Made by a program: the position numbers and the translations under genes | Notes under the pieces: model-generated | What the model was told of the DNA's origin: nothing | The model's database searches: none | What the model saw: the letters and a program-made list of their open reading frames with translations, nothing else | NCBI RefSeq assembly: GCF_009923995.1 | Contig: NZ_RFSK01000003.1 | Coordinates: 62,001 to 126,000, forward strand | DNA length: 64,000 nt | DNA from: Janthinobacterium sp. | Lineage (GTDB): Bacteria; Pseudomonadota; Gammaproteobacteria; Burkholderiales; Burkholderiaceae_D | Direction of reading: 5' to 3' | Shown here: piece after piece, positions 42,480-51,421 of the stretch | Layout of the letters: every line of letters starts with the position of its first letter | Position numbering within the stretch: the stretch's first letter is position 1

Positions 42480-42509
42480 AGGGCAGACTGAAAAGTCTGC
42501 CCTTTTTGC
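42480..42509. terminator. Intrinsic terminator after nusB (works in both directions)
   Basis: GGGCAGACT pairs with AGTCTGCCC around a GAAA loop, with A-rich sequence before and TTTTT after, so a U-run would be made on either strand. It separates nusB from the convergent lytic transglycosylase gene. Confidence 0.93.
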
Positions 42510-42537
42510 TGTCGGAGTGATGTGCATTAATGCATCG

Positions 42538-42655
42538 GCGCCTGTTCAAACCGTAGCGAGCAAGCTCGATATCGGGTTGAGTAACGCAGCTGTACTGGAG
42601 TACAGCGAGTAACGCCGACCCGAGAGCGGGCTGCGCAGCAGGTTTGAAGAGCGCG
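42538..42655 (+). repeat. Dispersed ~120-nt palindromic element, copy E
   Basis: Starts GCGCCTGTTCAAACC and ends GGTTTGAAGAGCGC, pairing best over the inner eight bases. Contains CCGTAGCGAGC, a perfect 16-base hairpin CTGTACT-GG-AGTACAG at 42590-42605, and GCGCAGCAGG. It lies between the nusB terminator and the end of the transglycosylase gene, touching the latter's stop. Its middle differs from A, C and D but the end blocks are the same. Confidence 0.75.
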
Positions 42656-42658
42656 CTA

Positions 42659-43576
42659 CTACAGGCCGGCGATCTCGTTGTGTGGGAGTACTTTGATGGT
42701 GATACCGCTTTCCGCGGCAGGGGCCTTGGCTGGCGCCGGCGTGTTCGAGGCCATCACCGGGGTGCTGGTCGGCACGCGCTGGCCGGCGGACACTTGCTTC
42801 AGGCGGCGGTATTCGGCCAGCACGCGCGAGCCGTAGCCCGAGTCGGTGGCGAAGTTGGCGGCGCCCACGTAGGTTTTCAAGCCCGCTTCGACGGAACCGC
42901 CGCGCGTGACGTAGTCCTTCAGGATCAGGGAGCCGACGCGGATGTTGGCGACCGGATTCAGGGCCGCTTGCACGCCGCCCATTTCCTGGAAGCGCTCATG
43001 GTGCACTTTCGACATGACCTGCATCAAGCCCTGTGCGCCGACGGGGCTTTCCGCGAACGGGTTCAGGCCCGATTCGATGGCCATCACGGCCAGGATCAGC
43101 AGGGGGTCGAGCTTGATTTCACGGGCCGTCAGGTAAGCCGTCGAGACGAGCATATTGGTCGCGTCGTTGGCCACGCGGTAACGCTTGGAGAGCCAGTCCG
43201 TCACCCATTGCTGCTGCTTTTTCGTGCCCAGCAGGGCTTTTTCTTCCTTCGTCAGCGGTGCTTCGTTGACAACGGCCGTCTGCACGGAAGCAGGCGCTTC
43301 CATCAGTGCCGACAGGGCCGGTGCTTCGACGGCTTGTGCCTCTGCCATCGGCAGCGGGAACAGGCTGTGCGTCAGTTGCTTGCCCAGCTCAGGGCGGAAC
43401 ATCAGCAGGGCGATCAGTGCCAGGGCGGAAATGCCGAAGACTGTCAGGGTGTGTTGTGCGGTGGTCAAGACACCACGTGCCGAAATGGCTTGTGCGCGGG
43501 CGCGCAAACGCGCCAGTGCTGGCTGGCCAGCCACGGTTGAAGCAGGTAATGCTGCTTCGGTGCTACGATGAGTCAT
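42659..43576 (-). CDS. SLT-domain lytic transglycosylase, membrane-anchored
   Basis: A 305-residue protein with one membrane helix at about residues 43-62 and a periplasmic SLT domain (about 135-265). The catalytic glutamate is in VMAIESGLNPFAESP, and GAQGLMQVM is the second family motif. Such enzymes cleave the MurNAc-GlcNAc bond of peptidoglycan with formation of 1,6-anhydroMurNAc. The flanks of the domain are Ala/Pro-rich linkers. It is convergent with nusB and divergent from ubiD. Confidence 0.9.
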   Translation of the reverse strand: MTHRSTEAALPASTVAGQPALARLRARAQAISARGVLTTAQHTLTVFGISALALIALLMFRPELGKQLTHSLFPLPMAEAQAVEAPALSALMEAPASVQTAVVNEAPLTKEEKALLGTKKQQQWVTDWLSKRYRVANDATNMLVSTAYLTAREIKLDPLLILAVMAIESGLNPFAESPVGAQGLMQVMSKVHHERFQEMGGVQAALNPVANIRVGSLILKDYVTRGGSVEAGLKTYVGAANFATDSGYGSRVLAEYRRLKQVSAGQRVPTSTPVMASNTPAPAKAPAAESGITIKVLPHNEIAGL

Positions 43577-44053
43577 AGAGTTCCCCGAAATGTCGCGTCA
43601 ACAGGCAGTCCCTCCGCGGTCTCGCGGTGTTGTGGGTACTGCCAATGCCGTGCATCAGAAATATCATCGTTTCCGCCGCGTATGGATGCGTGCGAGAAAC
43701 GCCGTCATTGCTTGCTTGAGCTGATCGGTCCGCATTGGTATTGGATCAGTCGCAATACAACTTTTACCGGGGGTAAGGCAGACGCCTTTTGAAAACACTC
43801 CTTAAAATGTCATGTGGAGCCCCGACTCCGTGAATGAGAGAGAGACGCTAAAATCAAGCCCTGGGCCGGCGTCCTCTTTCAAGTTGGGCGAATTGTAGAA
43901 GCCGTTTTATATCAAGTCAATACTAACGAATCGATTCTTTATTACTTTTATGTCTTACTTTTTGACTTGCATTGTGCCAAAAGCCAATAAAATCAATTAC
44001 TTGGCATAGATCCTTCAGCAACGGCGTCCGACGTCAAAAAAAATTAAAAACAC
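43577..44053. other. Intergenic region between the transglycosylase gene and ubiD
   Basis: 477 bases with no gene I can support. The part from about 43895 to 44050 is clearly richer in A+T than the surroundings and probably carries the ubiD promoter; a TTGACT at 43962-43967 is a candidate -35 box without a convincing -10 partner. Confidence 0.5.
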
Positions 44054-45538
44054 ATGAAATATTCAGATTTGCGAGATTTTATTTCTCAACTGCAACAAAT
44101 GGGTGAACTTAAGCCCATTTCGACGCCCATTTCGCCGTATTTGGAGATGACGGAGGTATGCGACCGCACCTTGCGCGCGGGCGGACCGGCCTTGCTGTTC
44201 AACAATCCGACGGGGCACACGATGCCCGTGCTGGGCAATCTGTTCGGTACGACGCGCCGCGTGGCGCTGGGCATGGGCGCGGAAGATGTCGGCGAACTGC
44301 GCAAGATCGGCCACGTGCTGGCGCGCCTGAAGGAGCCGGAGCCGCCGAAGGATTTCAAGGACTTGCTGGGCCTGGGCTCGCTGGTGAAATCCGTGTGGGA
44401 CATGTCGCCGAAGGAACTGCGCGGCGCCAAGTGCCAGGAAATCGTCTGGGAAGGCAATGACGTCGACCTGGCGCGCCTGCCCATCCAGCATTGCTGGCCC
44501 GGCGACGTCGCGCCCCTGATCACCTGGGGCCTGGTGATCACCAAGGGCCCGAACAAGAAGCGGCAAAACCTGGGCATCTACCGCCAGCAGGTACTGGGGC
44601 GCAACAAGGTCATCATGCGCTGGCTGGCGCACCGGGGCGGGGCGCTGGATTTCCGCGAACACGCCATCCAGAGCAAGGGCAAGCCGTATCCGATCGCCGT
44701 CGCGCTCGGTGCCGATCCCGCTACTATATTAGGCGCCGTCACGCCGGTGCCGGACAGCCTGTCCGAATACCAGTTCGCCGGCTTGCTGCGCGGCAGCCGC
44801 ACGGAGCTGGTGAAAGCCATCGGCAGCGAGCTGCGCGTGCCCGCGTCCGCTGAAATCGTGCTCGAAGGCCATATCTACCCGGATGAAAACCATCCGAGCG
44901 GCTATGAACACGCACTGGAAGGGCCGTATGGCGACCACACGGGCTACTATAATGAGCAGGACAGTTTCCCCGTGTTTACCATCGACCGCATCACCATGCG
45001 CCGCGACCCCATCTATCACTCCACGTACACGGGCAAGCCGCCCGACGAGCCGGCCGTGCTGGGCCTGGCCCTGAACGAAGTGTTCGTGCCCCTGCTGCAA
45101 AAGCAGTTCAGCGAAATCACGGACTTTTATCTGCCGCCCGAAGGCTGCAGCTACCGCATGGCCGTGGTGCAGATCAAGAAGCAGTACGCGGGCCACGCCA
45201 AGCGCGTGATGTTCGGCGTGTGGAGTTTCCTGCGCCAGTTCATGTATACCAAGTTCATCGTCGTCGTCGACGAGGACGTGAACATCCGCGACTGGAAAGA
45301 GGTCATCTGGGCCATCACCACGCGCGTCGATCCCCTGCGCGACACGACCCTGGTCGACAACACGCCCATCGACTACCTGGACTTCGCCTCGCCGATCAGC
45401 GGCCTGGGCAGCAAGATGGGCATCGATGCGACGAATAAGTGGCCGGGCGAAACGACGCGCGAGTGGGGTACGGTGATCGCCATGACGCCGGAAGTGAAGG
45501 CGAAGGTGGATGGCATCTGGCAGGAACTGGGGCTGTAG
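44054..45538 (+). CDS. ubiD: 4-hydroxy-3-polyprenylbenzoate decarboxylase UbiD
   Basis: A 494-residue prenylated-FMN-dependent decarboxylase of ubiquinone synthesis. The [19 protein letters not shown] start, [19 protein letters not shown] (prFMN/metal site with the key Arg), and [12 protein letters not shown] (conserved Glu) are all visible; length is normal. It needs the UbiX flavin prenyltransferase, which is not in this window. Flavin supply for this cofactor comes from the rib genes upstream. A hairpin without a T-run follows at 45548-45580. Confidence 0.97.
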   Translation: MKYSDLRDFISQLQQMGELKPISTPISPYLEMTEVCDRTLRAGGPALLFNNPTGHTMPVLGNLFGTTRRVALGMGAEDVGELRKIGHVLARLKEPEPPKDFKDLLGLGSLVKSVWDMSPKELRGAKCQEIVWEGNDVDLARLPIQHCWPGDVAPLITWGLVITKGPNKKRQNLGIYRQQVLGRNKVIMRWLAHRGGALDFREHAIQSKGKPYPIAVALGADPATILGAVTPVPDSLSEYQFAGLLRGSRTELVKAIGSELRVPASAEIVLEGHIYPDENHPSGYEHALEGPYGDHTGYYNEQDSFPVFTIDRITMRRDPIYHSTYTGKPPDEPAVLGLALNEVFVPLLQKQFSEITDFYLPPEGCSYRMAVVQIKKQYAGHAKRVMFGVWSFLRQFMYTKFIVVVDEDVNIRDWKEVIWAITTRVDPLRDTTLVDNTPIDYLDFASPISGLGSKMGIDATNKWPGETTREWGTVIAMTPEVKAKVDGIWQELGL

Positions 45539-45547
45539 GCACTGCGT

Positions 45548-45580
45548 AGCTCGGTTTGGCGCTTGCGCGCAAGCCGAGCT
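45548..45580 (+). terminator. Stable hairpin after ubiD
   Basis: AGCTCGGTTTG pairs with CAAGCCGAGCT (one G-U pair) around an 11-base loop, ten bases after the ubiD stop. No T-run follows, so it may protect the mRNA end or terminate only weakly. Confidence 0.5.
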
Positions 45581-45668
45581 TGCGGCGCTTGCATGCTCCT
45601 GGCCTGCATACTCAGCAGTGTCGGCTGACGGCCTGCGCCTGCTGTCAGTGCCAGGCAAGCGGAGAGCC

Positions 45669-45695
45669 GGGGTCAGACCCGCCGGGTCCGACCCC
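45669..45695. repeat. GGGGTC palindromic repeat, copy 1
   Basis: GGGGTCAGACCC and GGGTCCGACCCC form a near-perfect 27-base palindrome. Outer blocks CCAGGCAA (near 45651) and TTGCCTTGG (near 45702) are also inverted, so the whole element may be about 60 bases. Related copies are at 51362, 57684 and 57757. Confidence 0.85.
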
Positions 45696-45732
45696 GGATT
45701 TTGCCTTGGAGTTTGCATGTTCACGCAGCAAC

Positions 45733-45762
45733 TTCCCCAATCTTGCGCAGACCGGGTATAAT
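45733..45762 (+). promoter_or_regulatory. Promoter of the 4.5S RNA gene
   Basis: A perfect TATAAT at 45757-45762 ends seven bases before the RNA 5' end. The -35 region is weaker (TTCCCC at 45733-45738, 18-base spacing). Confidence 0.75.
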
Positions 45763-45769
45763 TGTCCCC

Positions 45770-45865
45770 GGCGGGCCCCTGCGCATCGTGGCATGGCTAA
45801 CCTGGTCAGGTCGGGAACGAAGCAGCCACGGCTATTAACCATGAGTGCCGCAGATCAGGCTCGCC
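45770..45865 (+). ncRNA. ffs: Signal recognition particle RNA (4.5S RNA, bacterial small type)
   Basis: About 96 nt. The conserved apical region is intact: GGTCAGGTCGGGAACGAAGC then AGCC, which holds the Ffh-binding symmetric and asymmetric loops. The ends GGCGGGCC and GGCTCGCC pair fully (one G-U) to close the rod-like hairpin. With Ffh it targets membrane proteins cotranslationally. Placement before dnaX-ybaB-recR is a conserved order in many bacteria. Confidence 0.96.
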
Positions 45866-45884
45866 TCCTTCGGGAAACAATATA

Positions 45885-45910
45885 AAAGCTGCCACGGGCA
45901 GCTTTTTTTG
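45885..45910 (+). terminator. Intrinsic terminator of the 4.5S RNA gene
   Basis: AAAGCTGCC pairs with GGCAGCTTT around ACG and runs into a T-tract. It lies 20 bases past the RNA end. The convergent gene at 45928 ends just beyond it. Confidence 0.92.
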
Positions 45911-45927
45911 TTTCCGCCCTGCGGCCA

Positions 45928-46581
45928 TTACTCGTCGCTCAGTTCCGCCTCGACGGGCCGCTCGCTGGCGAGCATGGCTGGATTGTCCTTCAGCAGGGTG
46001 GCGTCCGGTTTCAGCGCGATCTGGTGCTGCGCATCCGTCGTCCATACTTTGTTGCCTACCGTCAACTGCGCCGGCTTGCCGAACTTGAATACCACCGACT
46101 TGATCGTGGGCGCAAACATGCTCAGCGCGCCCGCCATCTTCTTGATGGCCTGGTTCATCTGCGCCACGCTGCCCATGACGGCCGCGTAGTTCCATTGCAG
46201 GCCATCGGGCAGGGCCGTGGTGGCCGTCAGGCTGACCTTGGACTTTTCACCCTTGGGCAGGCTCGTCATGATCTGCGTGTCGTCGCTGAGCCAGGCGGGA
46301 TTCGGTACCAGGGCCATGCGGTAGTCCGGCGACAGGGCCGGCAGGGGCAGGCGCTCCTTGCCTTTGACGGCCGTCAGGATCACGTCGGACGGCTTGTAGC
46401 TTTTGTTGTCCGGCTTGACGGTGATAAACAGGCGCAGCTTGTCGCGCTCGGCGGCAGGCAGGGCGTAGAATTTGTCGATGCGCAAGTCCTCGATCAGTTT
46501 CTTGTACGGCACCCATTCGCGCTCGTCGGCATGGGCGCACAGGGGCAGCAGGAGCAGGGGAAGCAGGACGAATTTTTTCAT
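45928..46581 (-). CDS. Periplasmic protein, function unknown
   Basis: A 217-residue protein with a signal peptide (MKKFVLLPLLLLPLCAHA). The mature part starts with DEREWVPYKKLIEDLRIDKFYALPAAERDKL and has a beta-rich middle (LRLFITVKPDNKSYKPSDVI). I do not recognise a family with a known role. The ATG at 46581 begins the signal peptide; an in-frame TTG three codons upstream is unlikely. It lies on the opposite strand between 4.5S RNA and dnaX, interrupting that conserved order. Confidence 0.82.
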   Translation of the reverse strand: MKKFVLLPLLLLPLCAHADEREWVPYKKLIEDLRIDKFYALPAAERDKLRLFITVKPDNKSYKPSDVILTAVKGKERLPLPALSPDYRMALVPNPAWLSDDTQIMTSLPKGEKSKVSLTATTALPDGLQWNYAAVMGSVAQMNQAIKKMAGALSMFAPTIKSVVFKFGKPAQLTVGNKVWTTDAQHQIALKPDATLLKDNPAMLASERPVEAELSDE

Positions 46582-46754
46582 TTTTATCAAGTTAAAGGAA
46601 AAGCAAATTCTATGCTGGCCGTGCGGATTTCGCCAATCCCGGCGCAGCTTGTTACAATTGTTCTTTTATTGCCTCTGTGCTGCACCTGACGCCGCTTTTC
46701 CGGGCCGGCGCAGGATAGGCCCTTCGCACCCGCTATCTACGGTAAAATCTCAGC

Positions 46755-49088
46755 ATGTCCTATCAAGTCCTCGCCCGTAAATACCGCCCCAAGAATTTCG
46801 AGACGCTCGTCGGCCAGGAGCACGTCGTGCGCGCGCTCACGCATGCCTTGCACAGTGGCCGATTGCATCACGCCTACCTGTTCACGGGCACGCGCGGCGT
46901 CGGCAAGACGACCCTGTCGCGCATCCTGGCCAAGTCGCTCAACTGCATCGGTCCCGATGGCACGGGCGGCATCACGGCCCAGCCTTGCGGCGTGTGCGAA
47001 GCGTGCACGGCGATCGATGCGGGACGTTTCGTCGACTATATCGAGATGGATGCGGCGTCGAACCGCGGCGTCGATGAAATGGCGCAGCTGCTGGAGCAGG
47101 CGGTCTACGCGCCCAGCAATGCGCGCTTCAAGGTCTACATGATCGACGAGGTGCACATGCTGACGAACCATGCGTTCAATTCCATGCTGAAAACGCTGGA
47201 AGAGCCGCCCGAGCACGTGAAATTCATCCTGGCCACGACGGACCCGCAAAAGATACCCGTGACCGTGCTGTCGCGCTGCCTGCAGTTCAACCTCAAGCAG
47301 ATGCCGCCCGGCCACATCATCAGCCACCTGGACAATATCCTGGGACAGGAAGGCATTACCTTCGAACAGCCGGCCTTGCGCCTGCTGGCCCAGGGCGCCC
47401 ACGGTTCCATGCGCGATGCGCTGTCCCTGACGGACCAGGCCATCGCCTATGCGGCCGGCGCCGTCACCCTGGATGCCGTGCAAGGCATGCTGGGCGCGCT
47501 CGACCAGTCGTACCTGGTGCGCCTGCTCGACGCGCTGGCGCAGCAGGACGGCGCCGACTTGCTGGCCGTGGCCGACGAGATGGCGTCGCGCAGCCTGTCG
47601 TATAACGGCGCCCTGCAGGACCTGGGCACGTTATTGCACCGCATTGCGCTGGCGCAAACCGTGCCCGCCGCCTTGCCGCAGGATCTGCCCGAGTACGCGG
47701 ACATCGTGCGCCTGGCAACCGCGTTCGACGCGGAAGAAGTGCAGCTGTTTTACCAGATCGCCGTACATGGCCGCAATGAACTGGGCCTGGCGCCCGACGA
47801 ATACGCGGGCTTTACCATGACCTTGCTGCGCATGCTGGCCTTTCGGCCAGGCATAGGCGGCGCCGATGGCGTGCCGGCCGCACCGGCCGCAGCCACGGGC
47901 AATCGTCCCGCTGCTGTCGCCGCCGCGCGCGCCGCGGCAGGAGCGTCCGTCCCGGCCGCCCGCGCCGCCACGAACAGCGTGGCCAGCCATGCTGCCGTGA
48001 CCCCGCCCGCCGTCGTGGCCGCCGCTGCCGCCAGCATGGCGCGCAGCGACGCGCCGCCGCCGCGTGCGGCGATGCCAGCGCCGGCACCTGTCTCATCGCC
48101 GGCGCCCGCACCAGCGGCGCCGCCGCCAGCCGCGGCTCCGACGGCTCCGGCCGCAGCGGCACCCGCTGCCCCGGCCGCATCGGGCGCGCCCATCAGTTCC
48201 GCCCGCGCCGCCATCAATGCGGCGCTGGAAGCGGCCCGCGCCGCCTCGAAAGGCCGTCCCGGCAGTGCGCCGTCGGCGCCATCGTCGGCACCGAAGCCGG
48301 CTGCTCCCGCGCCGGAACCGGTTGCCGCAGCGCCAGTCGCACCTGCCGCGCCAGTCCAGCCGGCACCGCCGCCGCCACCGGCTGCCGCGAAAGCACCGGC
48401 GCCGTGGGACGATGCGCCACCCGTGGCCGTGATGGAAGCTCCTGCGTCCGCGCCGGCACAGCAGGCGCGTCCTGTCGCGCCGCCGCCGCAAGCGCAGCAG
48501 CAGGATGACGATTTGCCGCCGTGGGTCACCGAATTTTCCGACGACAGCGCTTCGGCTGCCGTGTCGGCGCCCGCCAATGCGCCCGGCGAACAGCCCGCCG
48601 TCGTCATGCCGCAGCGTGCCGCCAAGCAAGCCGCGCCCAGCGGACCGTATGTGATCACGCCCGTGCCGGGCCTGGACTGGGACGGCAACTGGCCGGCCGT
48701 CGCCGCCGTGCTGCCCTTGCGCGGCGTGGCCCAGCAGCTGGCCGTGCAGGCCGAGCTGATCGAATGCCTGCACGACGGCCACAGCACGACGTTCCGCCTG
48801 CGCGTGCCCATCGATACGTGGCGCAGTCCCGCCAACGTGGAAAAACTGGCGGCCGCGCTGACCGAGCGCTTCGGCCGCAAGGTCAGTGTCGACACGGAAC
48901 TGGGCGCCGTCTGGTACACGGCCAGCGCGGAAGCGCAAGCCCACCGCGAGGCGTGCCAGCTGCAAGCGGAAGAAACCATCGCCAGCGACCCCTTTGTGCT
49001 CGACATGAAGCGCGCATTCGACGCTTTTGTCGTGCCGGGAACGATTACCCCTGCACCGGCCGGCTCCGCCGCGCCGACCCTGCATTGA
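46755..49088 (+). CDS. dnaX: DNA polymerase III subunits gamma and tau
   Basis: A 777-residue clamp-loader ATPase. Motifs: Walker A GTRGVGKTTL, zinc module with CGVCEAC, Walker B region MIDEVHML, sensor ATTDPQKIPVTVLSRC. The AAA+ and collar domains reach about residue 365. A very long Ala/Pro/Ser linker (about 370-620) leads to the tau-specific C-terminal domain that binds the polymerase alpha subunit. I do not see an A-AAA-AAG slippery heptamer near the domain III border, so a gamma product by the E. coli frameshift is not evident. First gene of dnaX-ybaB-recR. Confidence 0.97.
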   Translation: MSYQVLARKYRPKNFETLVGQEHVVRALTHALHSGRLHHAYLFTGTRGVGKTTLSRILAKSLNCIGPDGTGGITAQPCGVCEACTAIDAGRFVDYIEMDAASNRGVDEMAQLLEQAVYAPSNARFKVYMIDEVHMLTNHAFNSMLKTLEEPPEHVKFILATTDPQKIPVTVLSRCLQFNLKQMPPGHIISHLDNILGQEGITFEQPALRLLAQGAHGSMRDALSLTDQAIAYAAGAVTLDAVQGMLGALDQSYLVRLLDALAQQDGADLLAVADEMASRSLSYNGALQDLGTLLHRIALAQTVPAALPQDLPEYADIVRLATAFDAEEVQLFYQIAVHGRNELGLAPDEYAGFTMTLLRMLAFRPGIGGADGVPAAPAAATGNRPAAVAAARAAAGASVPAARAATNSVASHAAVTPPAVVAAAAASMARSDAPPPRAAMPAPAPVSSPAPAPAAPPPAAAPTAPAAAAPAAPAASGAPISSARAAINAALEAARAASKGRPGSAPSAPSSAPKPAAPAPEPVAAAPVAPAAPVQPAPPPPPAAAKAPAPWDDAPPVAVMEAPASAPAQQARPVAPPPQAQQQDDDLPPWVTEFSDDSASAAVSAPANAPGEQPAVVMPQRAAKQAAPSGPYVITPVPGLDWDGNWPAVAAVLPLRGVAQQLAVQAELIECLHDGHSTTFRLRVPIDTWRSPANVEKLAAALTERFGRKVSVDTELGAVWYTASAEAQAHREACQLQAEETIASDPFVLDMKRAFDAFVVPGTITPAPAGSAAPTLH

Positions 49089-49129
49089 TGATTAACACAC
49101 TCACAAACTGAATTGAACGGAGCATTCTC

Positions 49130-49456
49130 ATGATGAAAAATCAACTGGCTGGCCTGATGAAGCAGGCGCAAGCAATGCAAGACAACATGAAAAAGGCCCA
49201 GGAACAACTGGCGCTGGTGGAAGTGGAAGGCCAGTCCGGCGCCGGCTTGGTAAAAATCGTCATGACGTGCAAGAACGACGTCAAGCGCGTTTCCATCGAT
49301 CCATCCTTGCTGGCCGACGACAAGGACATGCTGGAAGACCTGGTGGCTGCCGCCTTCAACGACGCCGTGCGCAAGGCGGAAGCGACGTCCGCGGAAAAAA
49401 TGGCAGGTTTGACTGGCGGCATGAACTTGCCAGCCGGCTTCAAAATGCCATTCTGA
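49130..49456 (+). CDS. ybaB: YbaB/EbfC family nucleoid-associated protein
   Basis: A 108-residue DNA-binding protein. [20 protein letters not shown] is the standard first helix, followed by the three-stranded sheet with VVEVEG-like and [20 protein letters not shown] segments and a C-terminal helix with KMAGLTGGM. It acts as a dimeric tweezer on DNA and may help RecR or nucleoid structure. It starts 41 bases after dnaX and precedes recR by 47. Confidence 0.95.
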   Translation: MMKNQLAGLMKQAQAMQDNMKKAQEQLALVEVEGQSGAGLVKIVMTCKNDVKRVSIDPSLLADDKDMLEDLVAAAFNDAVRKAEATSAEKMAGLTGGMNLPAGFKMPF

Positions 49457-49503
49457 TGCAATACCGCATGCGCTCGATCTGTGGCACGGGGCAAGGTTGA
49501 TCC

Positions 49504-50094
49504 ATGTCCAAGTCGCTTGAATTCCTGACCGAGGCGCTGCGGCGCCTGCCCGGCGTCGGCCCCAAGTCGGCGCAGCGGATGGCATTTCATTTGTTGCAGC
49601 ACGATAGGGAAGGCGCGGCCATGCTGTCGCGCGCCCTGTTCCAGGCCGTCGATGCCGTGCATCACTGCGGCCTGTGCAATACCTTTACCGAACATGAAGT
49701 GTGCGAGACCTGTCTCGACGAGGAGCGCGACAAGCGCTTGCTGTGCGTGGTGGAAACGCCTGCCGACCAGCTGATGATCGAGCAGACCTTGACCTACAAG
49801 GGCCTGTATTTCGTGCTCATGGGACGGCTGTCGCCGCTCGACGGCATCGGCCCGAAAGATATCCACCTCGAAAAATTGCTGAACCGCGCCAACGATGGCG
49901 TGGTCGGTGAAGTGGTGCTGGCCACCAACTTCACGAATGAAGGCGAAGCGACGGCCCACTACATCAGCGAGATGCTGAAGGCGCGGGGCTTGCGCGTGAG
50001 CCGCCTGGCCCGCGGCGTGCCCGTGGGCGGCGAACTGGAATACGTCGACGCGGGCACCATCGCCCGCGCGATGCTCGATCGCAGGGCAACCTGA
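49504..50094 (+). CDS. recR: Recombination mediator protein RecR
   Basis: A 196-residue protein of the RecFOR pathway. It has the helix-hairpin-helix [20 protein letters not shown], the zinc finger [16 protein letters not shown], the TOPRIM domain ([16 protein letters not shown]) and a C-terminal Walker B-like part. It loads RecA at gaps with RecO. The next gene begins seven bases after its stop. Confidence 0.97.
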   Translation: MSKSLEFLTEALRRLPGVGPKSAQRMAFHLLQHDREGAAMLSRALFQAVDAVHHCGLCNTFTEHEVCETCLDEERDKRLLCVVETPADQLMIEQTLTYKGLYFVLMGRLSPLDGIGPKDIHLEKLLNRANDGVVGEVVLATNFTNEGEATAHYISEMLKARGLRVSRLARGVPVGGELEYVDAGTIARAMLDRRAT

Positions 50095-50101
50095 CTACAA
50101 C

Positions 50102-51322
50102 ATGACAGACGCTTCCGCATCTTCCGGCCCCCTCCAGGGCATCAAAGTCCTGGAGCTGGGCACCCTGATCGCGGGGCCGTTCTGCGCCCGCATGCTGGCC
50201 GAATTCGGCGCCGACGTGATCAAGATCGAGTCGCCCGATGGCGGCGACCCCATCCGAACCTGGCGCGTGCTGAAGGATGGCACCTCGCTGTGGTGGTCGG
50301 TGCAGGCGCGCAACAAAAAAAGTTTAACGCTGAACCTGAAGTCGCCGGAAGGCCGGGCCATCGCCCGCCAGCTGGCCCTGGAAGCGGACATCATCATCGA
50401 GAACTACCGTCCCGGCGTGCTGGAAAAGTGGGACCTCGGCTACGAGCAGCTCAAGCAGATCAAGCCTTCCCTCATCATGGTGCGCCTGTCGGGCTTTGGC
50501 CAGACGGGGCCGATGAAGGACTTGCCCGGCTTCGGCGCCATCGGCGAAGCTATGGGCGGCTTGCGCTATGTGTCCGGCTTTGCCGACCGCCCGCCCGTGC
50601 GCGTGGGCGTGTCCATCGGCGACTCCGTGGCGGCCCTGCACGGCGTGATCGGCGCCATGATGGCCTTGCGCCACCGCGACGTGACGGGCGGCGCGGCGAC
50701 CGGCGAAGGGCAGATGGTCGACGTGGCCCTGTACGAATCCGTGTTCAATCTGATGGAATCGCTGGTGCCCGAGTACGACCAGGCGGGCGTGGTGCGCGAG
50801 CGCACGGGCGGCTCCCTGCCCGGCATCGTGCCCTCGAATACCTACACGACGGGCGATGGCGAAAACATCGTGATTGCCGGTAATGGCGACGCCATCTTCA
50901 AGCGCTTGATGCTGGCCATGGGCCGCATCGACATGGCGGGCGACCCGCAGCTGGCGCGCAACGACGGCCGGGTGGCGCGCACGCAGGAAATCGACGACGC
51001 CATCGGCGCCTGGTGCGCCACGCACACGATAGACAGCGCGCTGGCCGTGCTGAAGGCGGCCGACGTACCCGCCGGCAAAATCTACTCCGTGCGCGACATG
51101 CTGAGCGATCCGCAATTTCTCGCCCGCGACATGTTCGAACAACACCATTTCGCCGACGGCACGCCCGTCAAGCTGCCCGCCATCAGCCCGAAACTGTCCG
51201 CCACGCCGGGCAAGACCCAGTGGCTGGGACCGGCCCTGGGCCAGCACAACGACGAGGTGCTCGCATCGCTGGGTTATGATGCCGCCGCCATCGCGCGGCT
51301 CAAGGCCGGCGGGGTGGTGTAG
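50102..51322 (+). CDS. CaiB/BaiF-family (type III) CoA-transferase
   Basis: A 406-residue enzyme of the family III CoA-transferases. The opening LQGIKVLELGTLIAGPFCA and LAEFGADVIKIESPDGGDPI segments, NLKSPEGRAIARQLALEADI and FGAIGEAMGGLRYVSGF are family landmarks; the aspartate nucleophile should be in the SIGDSVAALHGVIGAM region. It moves CoA between carboxylic acids; the acids are unknown. It starts only seven bases after recR, so the two are probably cotranscribed although unrelated in function. Confidence 0.92.
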   Translation: MTDASASSGPLQGIKVLELGTLIAGPFCARMLAEFGADVIKIESPDGGDPIRTWRVLKDGTSLWWSVQARNKKSLTLNLKSPEGRAIARQLALEADIIIENYRPGVLEKWDLGYEQLKQIKPSLIMVRLSGFGQTGPMKDLPGFGAIGEAMGGLRYVSGFADRPPVRVGVSIGDSVAALHGVIGAMMALRHRDVTGGAATGEGQMVDVALYESVFNLMESLVPEYDQAGVVRERTGGSLPGIVPSNTYTTGDGENIVIAGNGDAIFKRLMLAMGRIDMAGDPQLARNDGRVARTQEIDDAIGAWCATHTIDSALAVLKAADVPAGKIYSVRDMLSDPQFLARDMFEQHHFADGTPVKLPAISPKLSATPGKTQWLGPALGQHNDEVLASLGYDAAAIARLKAGGVV

Positions 51323-51361
51323 GTTTAGCTTGGTAAATCATTGTGCCCCCAGGCAAGGACT

Positions 51362-51388
51362 GGGGTCGGACCTTCAGGGTCCGACCCC
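51362..51388. repeat. GGGGTC palindromic repeat, copy 2
   Basis: GGGGTCGGACC-TTCA-GGGTCCGACCCC, 27 bases, in the 99-base space before the phytase-like lipoprotein gene. The preceding CCAGGCAAG and following TTTGGGTTTT resemble the flanks of copies 1 and 3. Confidence 0.88.
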
Positions 51389-51421
51389 GGACTCCGTCTT
51401 TGGGTTTTATTAAGGAATATC

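Noticed and set aside
46755-49088. Programmed -1 frameshift in dnaX
   Set aside because: No A-AAA-AAG heptamer or similar slippery run was found near the domain III border, where E. coli makes gamma.
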